Shown here: in pieces, positions 8,411 through 16,113 of the stretch
How positions within the stretch are numbered: position 1 is the stretch's first letter
Layout: the number at the start of each line of letters is the position of its first letter
Source of the DNA: Blautia sp. OF03-15BH
Lineage (GTDB): Bacteria > Bacillota > Clostridia > Lachnospirales > Lachnospiraceae
Length of the DNA stretch: 64,000 nucleotides
NCBI RefSeq assembly: GCF_003463065.1
Contig: NZ_QSCM01000005.1
Span: 198,527-262,526, forward strand
Direction: 5' to 3'
Notes under the pieces: model-generated
Databases searched by the model: none
Seen by the model: the letters and a program-made list of their open reading frames with translations, nothing else
What the model was told of the DNA's origin: nothing
Translations under genes and position numbers: made by a program

Positions 8411-9328
8411 ATGAAACTGGAAGTAAAAAATCTTCACAAAAGCTTTGGAGAAACAGAAGTGCTCCACGGAATCTCATTTTCCGTGGAGAGCGGACGGGCG
8501 CTTGGTCTCCTGGGCCGGAACGGAGCCGGAAAGACTACGACCATCCGGATCCTGATGCAGGTCTTTGGGGCAAATGAGGGAACGGTACTTCTGGACGGCG
8601 TCCCGTTTTCCCCGAAAAAGATCGGCATCGGTTATCTTCCGGAGGAGAGAGGACTCTATCCGAAAAAAACAGTCACGGAGCAGCTGATGTATCTGGCCGC
8701 ACTCCGCGGCATGAAAAGGACAGAGGCGGCAAAGGCGGTAAAACACTGGCTGGAACGGATGGGTGTGGAAGATTATGCGTCCCGGAAGCTGGAGACTCTG
8801 TCCAAAGGAAACCAGCAGAAGGTTCAGCTGGCCGCTACTTTGCTTCACGATCCGCCGGTGATCATTCTGGATGAACCGTTTTCCGGCCTGGATCCTGTCA
8901 ATTCCCAGGTATTAAAGGATGTGATCCGGGAGCAGATCGAAAAAGAGAAGCTGGTGATCTTTTCCAGCCATCAGATGGGCTATGTGGAAGAATTCTGTCA
9001 TGATATCGTCATCATGAATCACGGAAATGCCGTTTTGGCCGGTGATCTCAGGGAACTTAAGAAAACCTTCGGCCATGGGCGGCTGGTACTTTCCCTCAAC
9101 GGAAAAAGCGGAGAGGAAACGGAAACCCTGGTGCGGGAACGCTATGCGGGACTGGTGGTGCCTGACGGGATCCATGCGGATCATGTGGTACTGAAAATGA
9201 TCGGAGAGACGAAAAAAACAGATGTTTTCAGGGCTCTGGCCCAGGCGGACCTGGATGTGGAAAGCTTTGGAGACTACCGGCCGTCGCTCAATGATATTTT
9301 TGTGGAAAGTGCAGGTGATGAGGCATGA
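8411..9328 (+). CDS. ABC transporter ATP-binding protein, NatA-like
   Basis: A 305-residue ATPase with Walker A GRNGAGKTT, signature LSKGNQQKVQLA, Walker B VIILDEPFSGLDP and switch ISSHQM. Segments GYLPEERGLYPKKTV and a C-terminal DIFVESAG resemble NatA and related ABC-2 ATPases that pair with NatB. AAGGAGGAG precedes the ATG. The stop overlaps the start of the next gene by four bases (ATGA), a sign of translational coupling. A role in Na+ or small-molecule extrusion is inferred from NatAB and not shown here. Confidence 0.9.
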   Translation: MKLEVKNLHKSFGETEVLHGISFSVESGRALGLLGRNGAGKTTTIRILMQVFGANEGTVLLDGVPFSPKKIGIGYLPEERGLYPKKTVTEQLMYLAALRGMKRTEAAKAVKHWLERMGVEDYASRKLETLSKGNQQKVQLAATLLHDPPVIILDEPFSGLDPVNSQVLKDVIREQIEKEKLVIFSSHQMGYVEEFCHDIVIMNHGNAVLAGDLRELKKTFGHGRLVLSLNGKSGEETETLVRERYAGLVVPDGIHADHVVLKMIGETKKTDVFRALAQADLDVESFGDYRPSLNDIFVESAGDEA

Positions 9329-10596
9329 AGCAGTTTCTGAACGTTTTGAAATTTGAACTGGGCAACTATTTTAAAAGCCGGAGCTTTATGGTGACAACGG
9401 TGCTTCTGGCTCTTGTGGTGGCAGCGGCAGTCGCACTTCCGCCAGTGTTTATGAAAGGCAGTTTTTCCGATGTTTTCGGAGGTGGAAAGGAAAGCAGCAA
9501 AGAAACTGCAGAAAGCAGTTCCGGAGCGGATAACTATGATCCGGATGCGGCTCTTTTGGGAATCGCTGATCCGGAAGGCTTCGTGAGCGATCTTGCCGGG
9601 CTGACGGATCGGATGCCGGGGTATCAATGGAAGGTTTTCGACAGTGCCGATGAACTGGAGCAGTTTGTAGAGGCAGGCGGCGACGGCGGTTTCCTCCTGA
9701 CCGGAAAATTCACCTATACTTATGTGGTGCGGGACCGGTCACTTCTGGACAGCCTGGATTCGGAATTTTCTGAAATCTACACCTCATATTGGCAGGAAAA
9801 AGAGCTGGAGGAGGCAGGTATTGCCGCATCAAAAGTACAGGAAATCCTGAACCAGAGCAGCATCTCCACGATGCAGATCCTTGGAAAAGACGGAGCCAGC
9901 AATTACTGGTATACATACATCCTCGTTTTTGTCCTGTACTTCCTGGTGATCTTTTACGGACAGATGATCGCCACCTCCATCACCAGTGAGAAGAGCAACC
10001 GGGCCATTGAGGTTCTGGTGACGACCGTAGACAGCACCAGCCTGATCTTCGGAAAAGTGATCGCGGGAGCCATCAGTGGTATTTTTCAGGCAGGAGTGAT
10101 CCTGGGAAGTGGCCTTATCGCATATCATTTCTGCGGGGCCGGCTGGGATTACCGTCTGGATTTTCTGTTTCACATCCCGGCAGAGGTCTGGGCTGCCTTT
10201 ATCGTCTTCGGTCTTCTGAGTTATCTTTTGTATGCTTTCCTTTTCGGCATGCTGGGAGCTCTGGTGTCAAAGACAGAAGATATCAGTAAATCAGCCACTC
10301 CCGTGACCATGGTCTTTGTGGTATCCTTCATCATTACCATGACAGGAATGAACGAGAGTGATATGCTGTTGATGAAGGTGGCTTCTTTTATCCCCTTCAC
10401 TTCCGGAAATGCCATGTTTGCCAGGATTGCACTGGGCAGCGTTTCCCCTGTGGAAGTGGTGGTTTCCGCAGTGCTTCTGGCGGCAACGGTGGTTTTCCTG
10501 GGCTGGCTGGCAGCAAAGATCTTCCGTTTCGGGACACTGATGTACGGAAATCCGATCAAATTTACACAGGCATTGAAAAAACTCCGGGAGCAGTAA
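9325..10596 (+). CDS. ABC transporter permease, NatB-like
   Basis: A 423-residue ABC-2 permease. One N-terminal membrane segment (FMVTTVLLALVVAAAVAL) is followed by a large external domain of roughly residues 45-190. Five or six membrane segments follow from about residue 195, including YWYTYILVFVLYFLVIFYG and the conserved MIATSITSEKSNRAIEVL. This layout is typical of NatB/YhaP-type exporters. It ends the operon and converges with the DUF885 gene three bases later. No clear terminator separates them. Confidence 0.9.
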   Translation: MKQFLNVLKFELGNYFKSRSFMVTTVLLALVVAAAVALPPVFMKGSFSDVFGGGKESSKETAESSSGADNYDPDAALLGIADPEGFVSDLAGLTDRMPGYQWKVFDSADELEQFVEAGGDGGFLLTGKFTYTYVVRDRSLLDSLDSEFSEIYTSYWQEKELEEAGIAASKVQEILNQSSISTMQILGKDGASNYWYTYILVFVLYFLVIFYGQMIATSITSEKSNRAIEVLVTTVDSTSLIFGKVIAGAISGIFQAGVILGSGLIAYHFCGAGWDYRLDFLFHIPAEVWAAFIVFGLLSYLLYAFLFGMLGALVSKTEDISKSATPVTMVFVVSFIITMTGMNESDMLLMKVASFIPFTSGNAMFARIALGSVSPVEVVVSAVLLAATVVFLGWLAAKIFRFGTLMYGNPIKFTQALKKLREQ

Positions 10597-10599
10597 GCA

Positions 10600-12423
10600 T
10601 CACTTCCCGAGAAGATAATGACTTACGACAGGAAACGGGGCAGGGCCGATCTCGAGGACCTTCTGATGGAAGGTTTTCAGAGAGAAGGCACTGCCTTTTT
10701 TCTCTTTATATGCATCCCGGAGGTCTTCGAAGGTCAGGTACCCCACATAATAGCGCAGATAGTTGGCAGGAGCTTCCAGAAGTACCTGGTAAAGTGTCCG
10801 GGCGGAAGAGGGCTCAAAGCCGAATTTTCCAAGTGCTTCTGCGACATCTTCTTCGGCAAAACCATGATAATGGACCGCAATGTCCATAAGAGCAGACAGC
10901 CCCAGAGTGAGAGAACGGTTCAGGCGATAGAGCTCCGCCAGGTTCGGATCTGTGTCAGACAGACCATAGGCATACATTTCCACATAGGTGGCCCAGCCTT
11001 CGATGTAGCCGCCAAAATTCAGAAGGCTTCGTACCGGATCTGAGATGCTTTTTCCGCTCAGGACTGTCTGGTAAAGATGGCCTGGATATCCCTCATGGGC
11101 CAGGGTGGTATAGAGGTCCAGGGCCGTGTAGGTGGAAGCGCGGTTGATGTAGATCACATTTTCCGTGAGGTCATCCAGAGGGGGCGTAAGATAAAAAGCA
11201 GGGCTTAAGTAGTCTTCCAGAGAATCCGGAACGTATTTGACAGAAAAAGAAACCTCCGGTGCGGTGGGAAAGTCAGCGGTGATCTTTTCCTGAAGGTCCG
11301 TAAGGATTCTGTTTGGCGTCCATTCAGCCAGGGCTTTTTCCTCCAGTTCCCGGCCTGACGGGTCAGCGGCATACCAGCCGTCGGCATTTAATATGGAAGA
11401 AGGAGAGTTATCCAGCGAGAAAGCGATGGCACTTCCGAGGGTCTCCCGGGAGAGAAGCTCCGGGTGGGCGCCTGCCAGTGCCGTGAGTTTCCGGAAATCC
11501 TCTTTCAGCTGTTTTTCAATACGTTTCTGAATGGTATCCACGGAAGCCCAGGAGCCGGTAGAATCACGGACCAGATATTCGTAATAGGCGGTTCCGCCGG
11601 GAAGTCCGGAGAGCCCCTGCTGATTTCTGCCGGTGCTTTTCAGGGCGGTCAGCCCACGGATCAGAAGCTGGTAAGCGGGGATGACGTGTTCGAGAACGGC
11701 TTTCTCGTTTTCCTCCAGAAACTGTTTTTTTTCCACCTGAGTCAGAAAACCGGCTTCCCGGATCTTTGCCGAAAAACCGGTAATGAGGAAATTTTCTGCC
11801 GGTTCCCGGATAAAGGCACTGCACTGGTCGATGACTGCCTGTGCCGAGGAGGCGCTCATAAAAAGCCCCTCTTTGGCTTTCGCCTCTTCAAAATGAAGCA
11901 AAGTCGTATAATATTCATCCATTTCCTTCAAAAGCGCCAGATAAGTTTCTACATCGGAGCGGCTGCGAAAAGCATATTCGGCCAGAAGGACGGGGAGCTG
12001 CGCCTGTGTACCGATGGTGGGACCCAGCGGCTCGGCATAAAGCATAAATCGCTGACCGGAGAGCTGATTCTTGAAATAGAGCTCCAGGATGTCATAGGTC
12101 AGCCGGTTTTCTCTGGAAAGTGTCTGACGGGGGAAACGGCGAAGGGCCTCCTGGTAATTTTCAAGAGCCAGGGCGGAGGTTTTCAGGATTTCCGGTTCTG
12201 CACTTCCAAGTGTGACTGGAACGTCCGAAAGACCGTAATTTTCCGGATGTTTCAGGGTATAGTGAAGATTTAAAGTGTTTCCGGTAAGTTCATTCCGGAA
12301 GATCTGTCCGGTAAACTGCCGGAAGGAACGGTTGTTGAAAAAAATGCAGGCGGAAAAGACCAGGAAAAAAAGAGCAGGGAGAAACAGAAGGGTGAGAAAA
12401 GAAGGGAGTTTTCGATCTTTCAT
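10600..12423 (-). CDS. DUF885 family protein, probable membrane-anchored metallopeptidase
   Basis: A 607-residue protein with an N-terminal membrane segment (LTLLFLPALFFLVFSACIFF). The Cys could be a lipobox residue, but position -3 is Phe, so a plain membrane anchor is at least as likely. The C-terminal half carries TLAHEGYPGHLYQ, a zinc-site-like HEGYPGH motif that defines DUF885 proteins. Those are related in fold to M32 carboxypeptidases. The substrate is unknown; peptide hydrolysis at the cell surface is a guess. GGAG precedes the start. Confidence 0.85.
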   Translation of the reverse strand: MKDRKLPSFLTLLFLPALFFLVFSACIFFNNRSFRQFTGQIFRNELTGNTLNLHYTLKHPENYGLSDVPVTLGSAEPEILKTSALALENYQEALRRFPRQTLSRENRLTYDILELYFKNQLSGQRFMLYAEPLGPTIGTQAQLPVLLAEYAFRSRSDVETYLALLKEMDEYYTTLLHFEEAKAKEGLFMSASSAQAVIDQCSAFIREPAENFLITGFSAKIREAGFLTQVEKKQFLEENEKAVLEHVIPAYQLLIRGLTALKSTGRNQQGLSGLPGGTAYYEYLVRDSTGSWASVDTIQKRIEKQLKEDFRKLTALAGAHPELLSRETLGSAIAFSLDNSPSSILNADGWYAADPSGRELEEKALAEWTPNRILTDLQEKITADFPTAPEVSFSVKYVPDSLEDYLSPAFYLTPPLDDLTENVIYINRASTYTALDLYTTLAHEGYPGHLYQTVLSGKSISDPVRSLLNFGGYIEGWATYVEMYAYGLSDTDPNLAELYRLNRSLTLGLSALMDIAVHYHGFAEEDVAEALGKFGFEPSSARTLYQVLLEAPANYLRYYVGYLTFEDLRDAYKEKKGSAFSLKTFHQKVLEIGPAPFPVVSHYLLGK

Positions 12424-12468
12424 AAGAAGCTCCGAATGGATTTTTAGTACAATTCTATGAAAAAAAGA

Positions 12469-12490
12469 CGGGAAACATGAATGTTTCCCG
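12469..12490 (-). terminator. Hairpin terminator reading leftward, upstream of the DUF885 gene
   Basis: A perfect 10-bp stem, CGGGAAACAT/ATGTTTCCCG, is followed on the minus strand by TCTTTTTTT. It must end a transcript coming from the right. The only frame between it and the trmB terminator is the small one at 12507-12650. Confidence 0.65.
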
Positions 12491-12506
12491 CCGCATGGAG
12501 CAGAAA

Positions 12507-12650
12507 TCAGCAGGAACGCTTACCGGGAAGCTCCTTCACCAGTTGTCTGACCTGGTCAAGAGACCTTCTTATCCTCAGAAACTGGCGGTCTGCTTTCGGG
12601 ATACAGTAGATCCGAAGCCCCAGCCATTCCGGAAAACGGATTCTTCGCAA
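12507..12650 (-). other. Possible small ORF or gene remnant (47 codons)
   Basis: On the minus strand a frame opening at TTG 12650 (or further upstream) encodes a basic amphipathic peptide beginning LRRIRFPEWLGLRIYCIPK and ending LVKELPGKRSC. The ribosome site is weak. It sits between the trmB terminator (12692-12727) and another minus-strand terminator (12469-12490), so something short may be transcribed here. It could equally be the degraded end of an older gene or a small RNA. Confidence 0.2.
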
Positions 12651-12691
12651 AAGATCACCGGAGAGAAAGCTTCCTTATTATATATGAAAAA

Positions 12692-12727
12692 ACAGGCTCA
12701 GACGTGCATATGCACATCTGAGCCTGT
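12692..12727 (-). terminator. Terminator of trmB
   Basis: An 11-bp stem, ACAGGCTCAGA/TCTGAGCCTGT, encloses the palindrome GTGCATATGCAC and is followed on the minus strand by six T residues. Confidence 0.85.
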
Positions 12728-12744
12728 CGCAAAAACGATTGTTT

Positions 12745-13419
12745 TTATTTTGCTTCCCGCTTTGGCTTGCGGATCACAAGCTTATGGATGGGATTGCGAA
12801 GATTACTGAATTTCCGCTCATATTCGGTCATGACATTGCCTTCCATGAGCTCTTTGTCATGATGCAGATCATACGTGCAGAGCAAAAGCTCCCAGCCGCT
12901 TTCCTTCACTTCTTCCAGAGAGAAATCAAAAAGGCTGCGGTTATCTGTTTTGAATTCCACAAGACCGTCATCAGCCAGAATCTCTTCATAACGGGCGAGA
13001 AATTCCCGGGAGGTGAGTCTTCGTCTTGCATGACGTTCCTTTGGCCAGGGATCGGAAAAATTCAGGTAGATCCGGTCTACCTCCCCTTTTCCGAAAATCT
13101 CCGGAAGATCCTTGGCATCTATGCAGAGGTAACGGAGATTAGGAAATTCTTCTCCACATTCTTCTGTGAGAAGCTCCCGTTTCTGAAGGGCGCGGTAGAG
13201 AACGCTTGTGTAGCGCTCGATGCCGATATAGTTGATCTCCGGATTTCTTCTGGAAAGCTCAGTGATAAACTGACCTTTTCCCATGCCGACTTCGATGTAG
13301 AGTGGCTGTTCCTTGCCGAAAACCTCATTCCAGTGACCTTTTTTGGCTGCCGGGTCCTGAATGACCCAGGGGCTTGCGGATACGGCTTCGTCCGCACCCG
13401 GTATATTTCTTAAACGCAT
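12745..13419 (-). CDS. trmB: tRNA (guanine-N7-)-methyltransferase
   Basis: A 224-residue SAM-dependent enzyme that methylates G46 in the variable loop of tRNAs. The SAM-binding segment is EVGMGKGQFITELS. Downstream INYIGIERYTSVLYRAL and DRIYLNFSDPWPKERH are hallmark TrmB motifs, and the length is normal. The ATG at 13419 is chosen because AAGGAG lies eight bases before it. An upstream in-frame ATG at 13467 lacks one, and family members typically begin MRLRNIPGADEAV. A terminator follows the gene. Confidence 0.95.
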   Translation of the reverse strand: MRLRNIPGADEAVSASPWVIQDPAAKKGHWNEVFGKEQPLYIEVGMGKGQFITELSRRNPEINYIGIERYTSVLYRALQKRELLTEECGEEFPNLRYLCIDAKDLPEIFGKGEVDRIYLNFSDPWPKERHARRRLTSREFLARYEEILADDGLVEFKTDNRSLFDFSLEEVKESGWELLLCTYDLHHDKELMEGNVMTEYERKFSNLRNPIHKLVIRKPKREAK

Positions 13420-13504
13420 GGTAATATCTCCTTTTTCGTCTGTTTGACCTTTTGACTTTGGCATCATAGCATATTTCCGGCCTTTTTTCTACAAAAACTT
13501 CTTT

Positions 13505-14401
13505 TCATGAAGGTTCTTTTCCTTTTAAAAGGCGGCTCAGGTGGCGGGCTGCCATACTTAGGGGTTTCTGGCGATCTTCTACGATACAGATATGACGTCC
13601 TTCGATCTTTTCCTCAATCTCAATTTCCACAATGCTGCCAGTCTCCAGCTCTTTTCCCACCAGTTCCCGTGGGATAAAGCCAACACCAAGCCCCTGACGG
13701 ATGACAGGAACCATAAGATCTGCCGTGGCAAGTTCGATGTCCGGCTTGAGGATCAGGCCGTGCGCGGCATAAAACTCCTTATAAAGAGCGTAAGTCATGG
13801 TATTTTCTGCCAGAGAGACAAAAGGATACTGCTGCACCTCAGAGAGAGGGACCTTTTTTCCTTTCAGATACGAGTAGTTGTGTCCGCCGGCCAGGATATC
13901 CTGGCATTCTTTGACCAGTGTGACCCGAAAAAGCGGATCCTCGCGGATCGGAGTCGTTACGACGGCCAGATCCGTCTTTCCGGCCTTTAAGTCTGCCAGT
14001 GTGTTTGGAGTGGTGCCGCTGGTGAGCTTCAGACGTACCCCCGGGTATTGCCGGTGAAAGGCGGAGAGCTTTTCCAGAAGAAAGCAGTGAAGGGCAGTTT
14101 CTGTGACACCGATGTAGACGGAGCCGTTCTGGTACCCCAGGGTACCGCCGATGTTTTCCTCACCCTTGAAGATCTGCTCGCAGGCGGGAGCGACATATTG
14201 ATAGAGCTGTTCCCCTTCCGCAGTCAGGGATACGCCGCGCTTGGTCCGGATAAAAAGCCGGCAGCCAAGTTCGGTCTCAAGAGCCTGCATGCAGCGGGAA
14301 ACGGAAGGCTGGCTGGAAAGCAGTGCCTTGGCGGCCAGGGTGAAATTCTGGTATTTTGCTACATAATAAAAGATTTTATAATATTCAAAATTTGCTGCCA
14401 T
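13505..14401 (-). CDS. LysR family transcriptional regulator
   Basis: A 298-residue protein with the LysR winged helix at the N-terminus (FYYVAKYQNFTLAAKALLSS, then QPSVSRCMQALETELGCRLF) and a two-lobed periplasmic-binding-protein-like effector domain. The start has AAGGAAG upstream. There is no divergent metabolic partner: the next gene on the other strand is the V-ATPase operon 340 bases away. Its target and ligand cannot be told from context. Confidence 0.92.
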   Translation of the reverse strand: MAANFEYYKIFYYVAKYQNFTLAAKALLSSQPSVSRCMQALETELGCRLFIRTKRGVSLTAEGEQLYQYVAPACEQIFKGEENIGGTLGYQNGSVYIGVTETALHCFLLEKLSAFHRQYPGVRLKLTSGTTPNTLADLKAGKTDLAVVTTPIREDPLFRVTLVKECQDILAGGHNYSYLKGKKVPLSEVQQYPFVSLAENTMTYALYKEFYAAHGLILKPDIELATADLMVPVIRQGLGVGFIPRELVGKELETGSIVEIEIEEKIEGRHICIVEDRQKPLSMAARHLSRLLKGKEPS

Positions 14402-14648
14402 GAGTCTTCCTTTTATAAAGTTTTTTTATTATGGGTATAAAAAATAGTCATTTTTCAAATGCAACTGATTTCAGTATAATCCAATGTGTCCAAAACGACA
14501 ACCGCAAATAGCGCAGAAAACCGGACAGGGGTCATTCAGGGCTCCTGTTTTCCCACGTCAGAGCAGAGATCTGTCCCGGTTTTCCGGTTTTAGCTGTTTG
14601 TATAGGAATGACCATTATTCATTTTTAGATTTTTAGCTATTATTATCC
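14402..14648. other. Intergenic region, mostly unassigned
   Basis: No credible reading frame. A possible long-range stem pairs AAAACCGGACAG (near 14517) with CTGTCCCGGTTTT (near 14572). The LysR promoter must lie at the left end. Confidence 0.4.
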
Positions 14649-14676
14649 TTGCATTTTTAAAAAGAAAAGGTATGAT
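14649..14676 (+). promoter_or_regulatory. Sigma-A promoter of the V-type ATPase operon
   Basis: TTGCAT (14649-14654) and TATGAT (14671-14676) are 16 bases apart, about 65 bases before the first gene. Confidence 0.65.
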
Positions 14677-14741
14677 AATAGAGAACTGTGTAAAAAGCTT
14701 CTGAAAGCAGACACAGGAAAGAAAAGAGAAGGAGGTATAGA

Positions 14742-15053
14742 ATGGATACAATCGTTAACAAGATCTCGGAAATTGAGACCGCAGCTGTCAAGATCATGAA
14801 CGAATCCGCCCTTCAAAAGAAAGAACTGGATGAAGAATCCAAACAGCGAATGGATGCATACGATGCTGACGTGGATCAGAAGACGGAAGCAAAGCTTGCC
14901 GATATCCGTGCCAGCCTGGAAAAAGAGAAACAAGCAGAGCTTTCTTCCCTGAAAGAGGCCGCTGCCAGGACGATCCTGAATCTGGAAAAGGAATATGCAG
15001 AGAATCATGAGACACTGGCTGCAGGCATATTAAAACAGATGATCGAGGGATAA
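14742..15053 (+). CDS. ntpF: V-type ATPase subunit G/H-like (peripheral stalk)
   Basis: A 103-residue, highly charged protein predicted to be one long coiled coil (residues about 15-90, rich in Glu, Lys and Ala). In A/V-type ATPases such a small first gene encodes the stalk partner of subunit E. Assignment rests on composition and position, since these subunits are poorly conserved. AGAAGGAGG precedes the ATG, and subunit C starts three bases after the stop. Confidence 0.8.
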   Translation: MDTIVNKISEIETAAVKIMNESALQKKELDEESKQRMDAYDADVDQKTEAKLADIRASLEKEKQAELSSLKEAAARTILNLEKEYAENHETLAAGILKQMIEG

Positions 15054-15056
15054 GCT

Positions 15057-16097
15057 ATGGGAAAACTGTTATCTTACAGTGGAACGACCACAAAGATCCG
15101 TGCCATCAAAAGCCGTCTTCTGACCCGGAAGGATTATGAGACACTGGCTGCCATGCCGACAGTCACTGGTGCACTGGCCTATCTGAAACAGAAGCCCTCC
15201 TATCAGGAACTCTTCGCCGGACTGGATGAAAGTACCCTGCACCGGAGTCAGGTAGAGCAGATCCTCACCTATTCTGTTTATGCGGATTTCCAGAAGATCT
15301 ATCGTTTTTCCACCGTACAGCAGAGAGCCTTTATGGATCTCTATTTTGGCCGGTATGAGATCGCCATCATGAAGCGTTCCCTTCGGATGCTTTTTGACCA
15401 CAGGGATGTTTCTACAGATCTGACGATCTTTACAGACTTTTTTAATCATCATTCAGACCTGGATCTGAACAAACTTTCCGCCAGCCAGACCATCGATGAA
15501 TTTGTCGAGAATCTGAAGGGAAGCATTTATTACGAGCCTATGAAACGTCTTTCGGACATTGAATCGCCGACCCTCTGGGATTATGAAATGGCACTCGATC
15601 TTTTCTATTTCGGCTGGTTCTGGAAAAATGGCCAGAAGATCTTCAAGGACAAGGAAGACCGGAAAATCTTCATGGAAGCCTATGGCGTGAAGATCGATCT
15701 TCTGAACATGCAGTGGATCTACCGTTCCAAGAAGTATTATCATATGGAAAACAGCAGCATCTACGCACACCTCATCCCGGTGACTTACCATCTCACCCAG
15801 CAGAGCATCAAGGATCTGGTGGAGGCGGGAAATCAGGATGAGCTGACTGCCGCAGTCAGAAAGACCTATTACGGAAAACGTTATCCGGAGCTTACACCGC
15901 ACAATCTGGATCAGTATTACACAGAGATCCGCCATAAGATCCAGAGTAAGGAATCCAGAAACAATCCGTATTCTGTCGCAACGATGATCTCTTATCTCTA
16001 CGAGAAGGAGCATGAGGTTGACAGACTTACTACCATTCTGGAGTGTGTCCGTTACGGACTGCCCCAGGAGGAAATTGCAAAATATATAAATAACTAA
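15057..16097 (+). CDS. ntpC: V-type ATPase subunit C (d subunit)
   Basis: A 346-residue soluble protein of the V-ATPase C/d family, which joins the central stalk to the membrane rotor. Recognisable stretches are ALAYLKQKPSYQELF near the N-terminus and LDLFYFGWFWKNG in the middle. Length and position between the G/H and I subunits fit. The start lies three bases after the previous stop. Confidence 0.9.
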   Translation: MGKLLSYSGTTTKIRAIKSRLLTRKDYETLAAMPTVTGALAYLKQKPSYQELFAGLDESTLHRSQVEQILTYSVYADFQKIYRFSTVQQRAFMDLYFGRYEIAIMKRSLRMLFDHRDVSTDLTIFTDFFNHHSDLDLNKLSASQTIDEFVENLKGSIYYEPMKRLSDIESPTLWDYEMALDLFYFGWFWKNGQKIFKDKEDRKIFMEAYGVKIDLLNMQWIYRSKKYYHMENSSIYAHLIPVTYHLTQQSIKDLVEAGNQDELTAAVRKTYYGKRYPELTPHNLDQYYTEIRHKIQSKESRNNPYSVATMISYLYEKEHEVDRLTTILECVRYGLPQEEIAKYINN

Positions 16098-16113
16098 GAA
16101 AGGGGGTGGGTTC

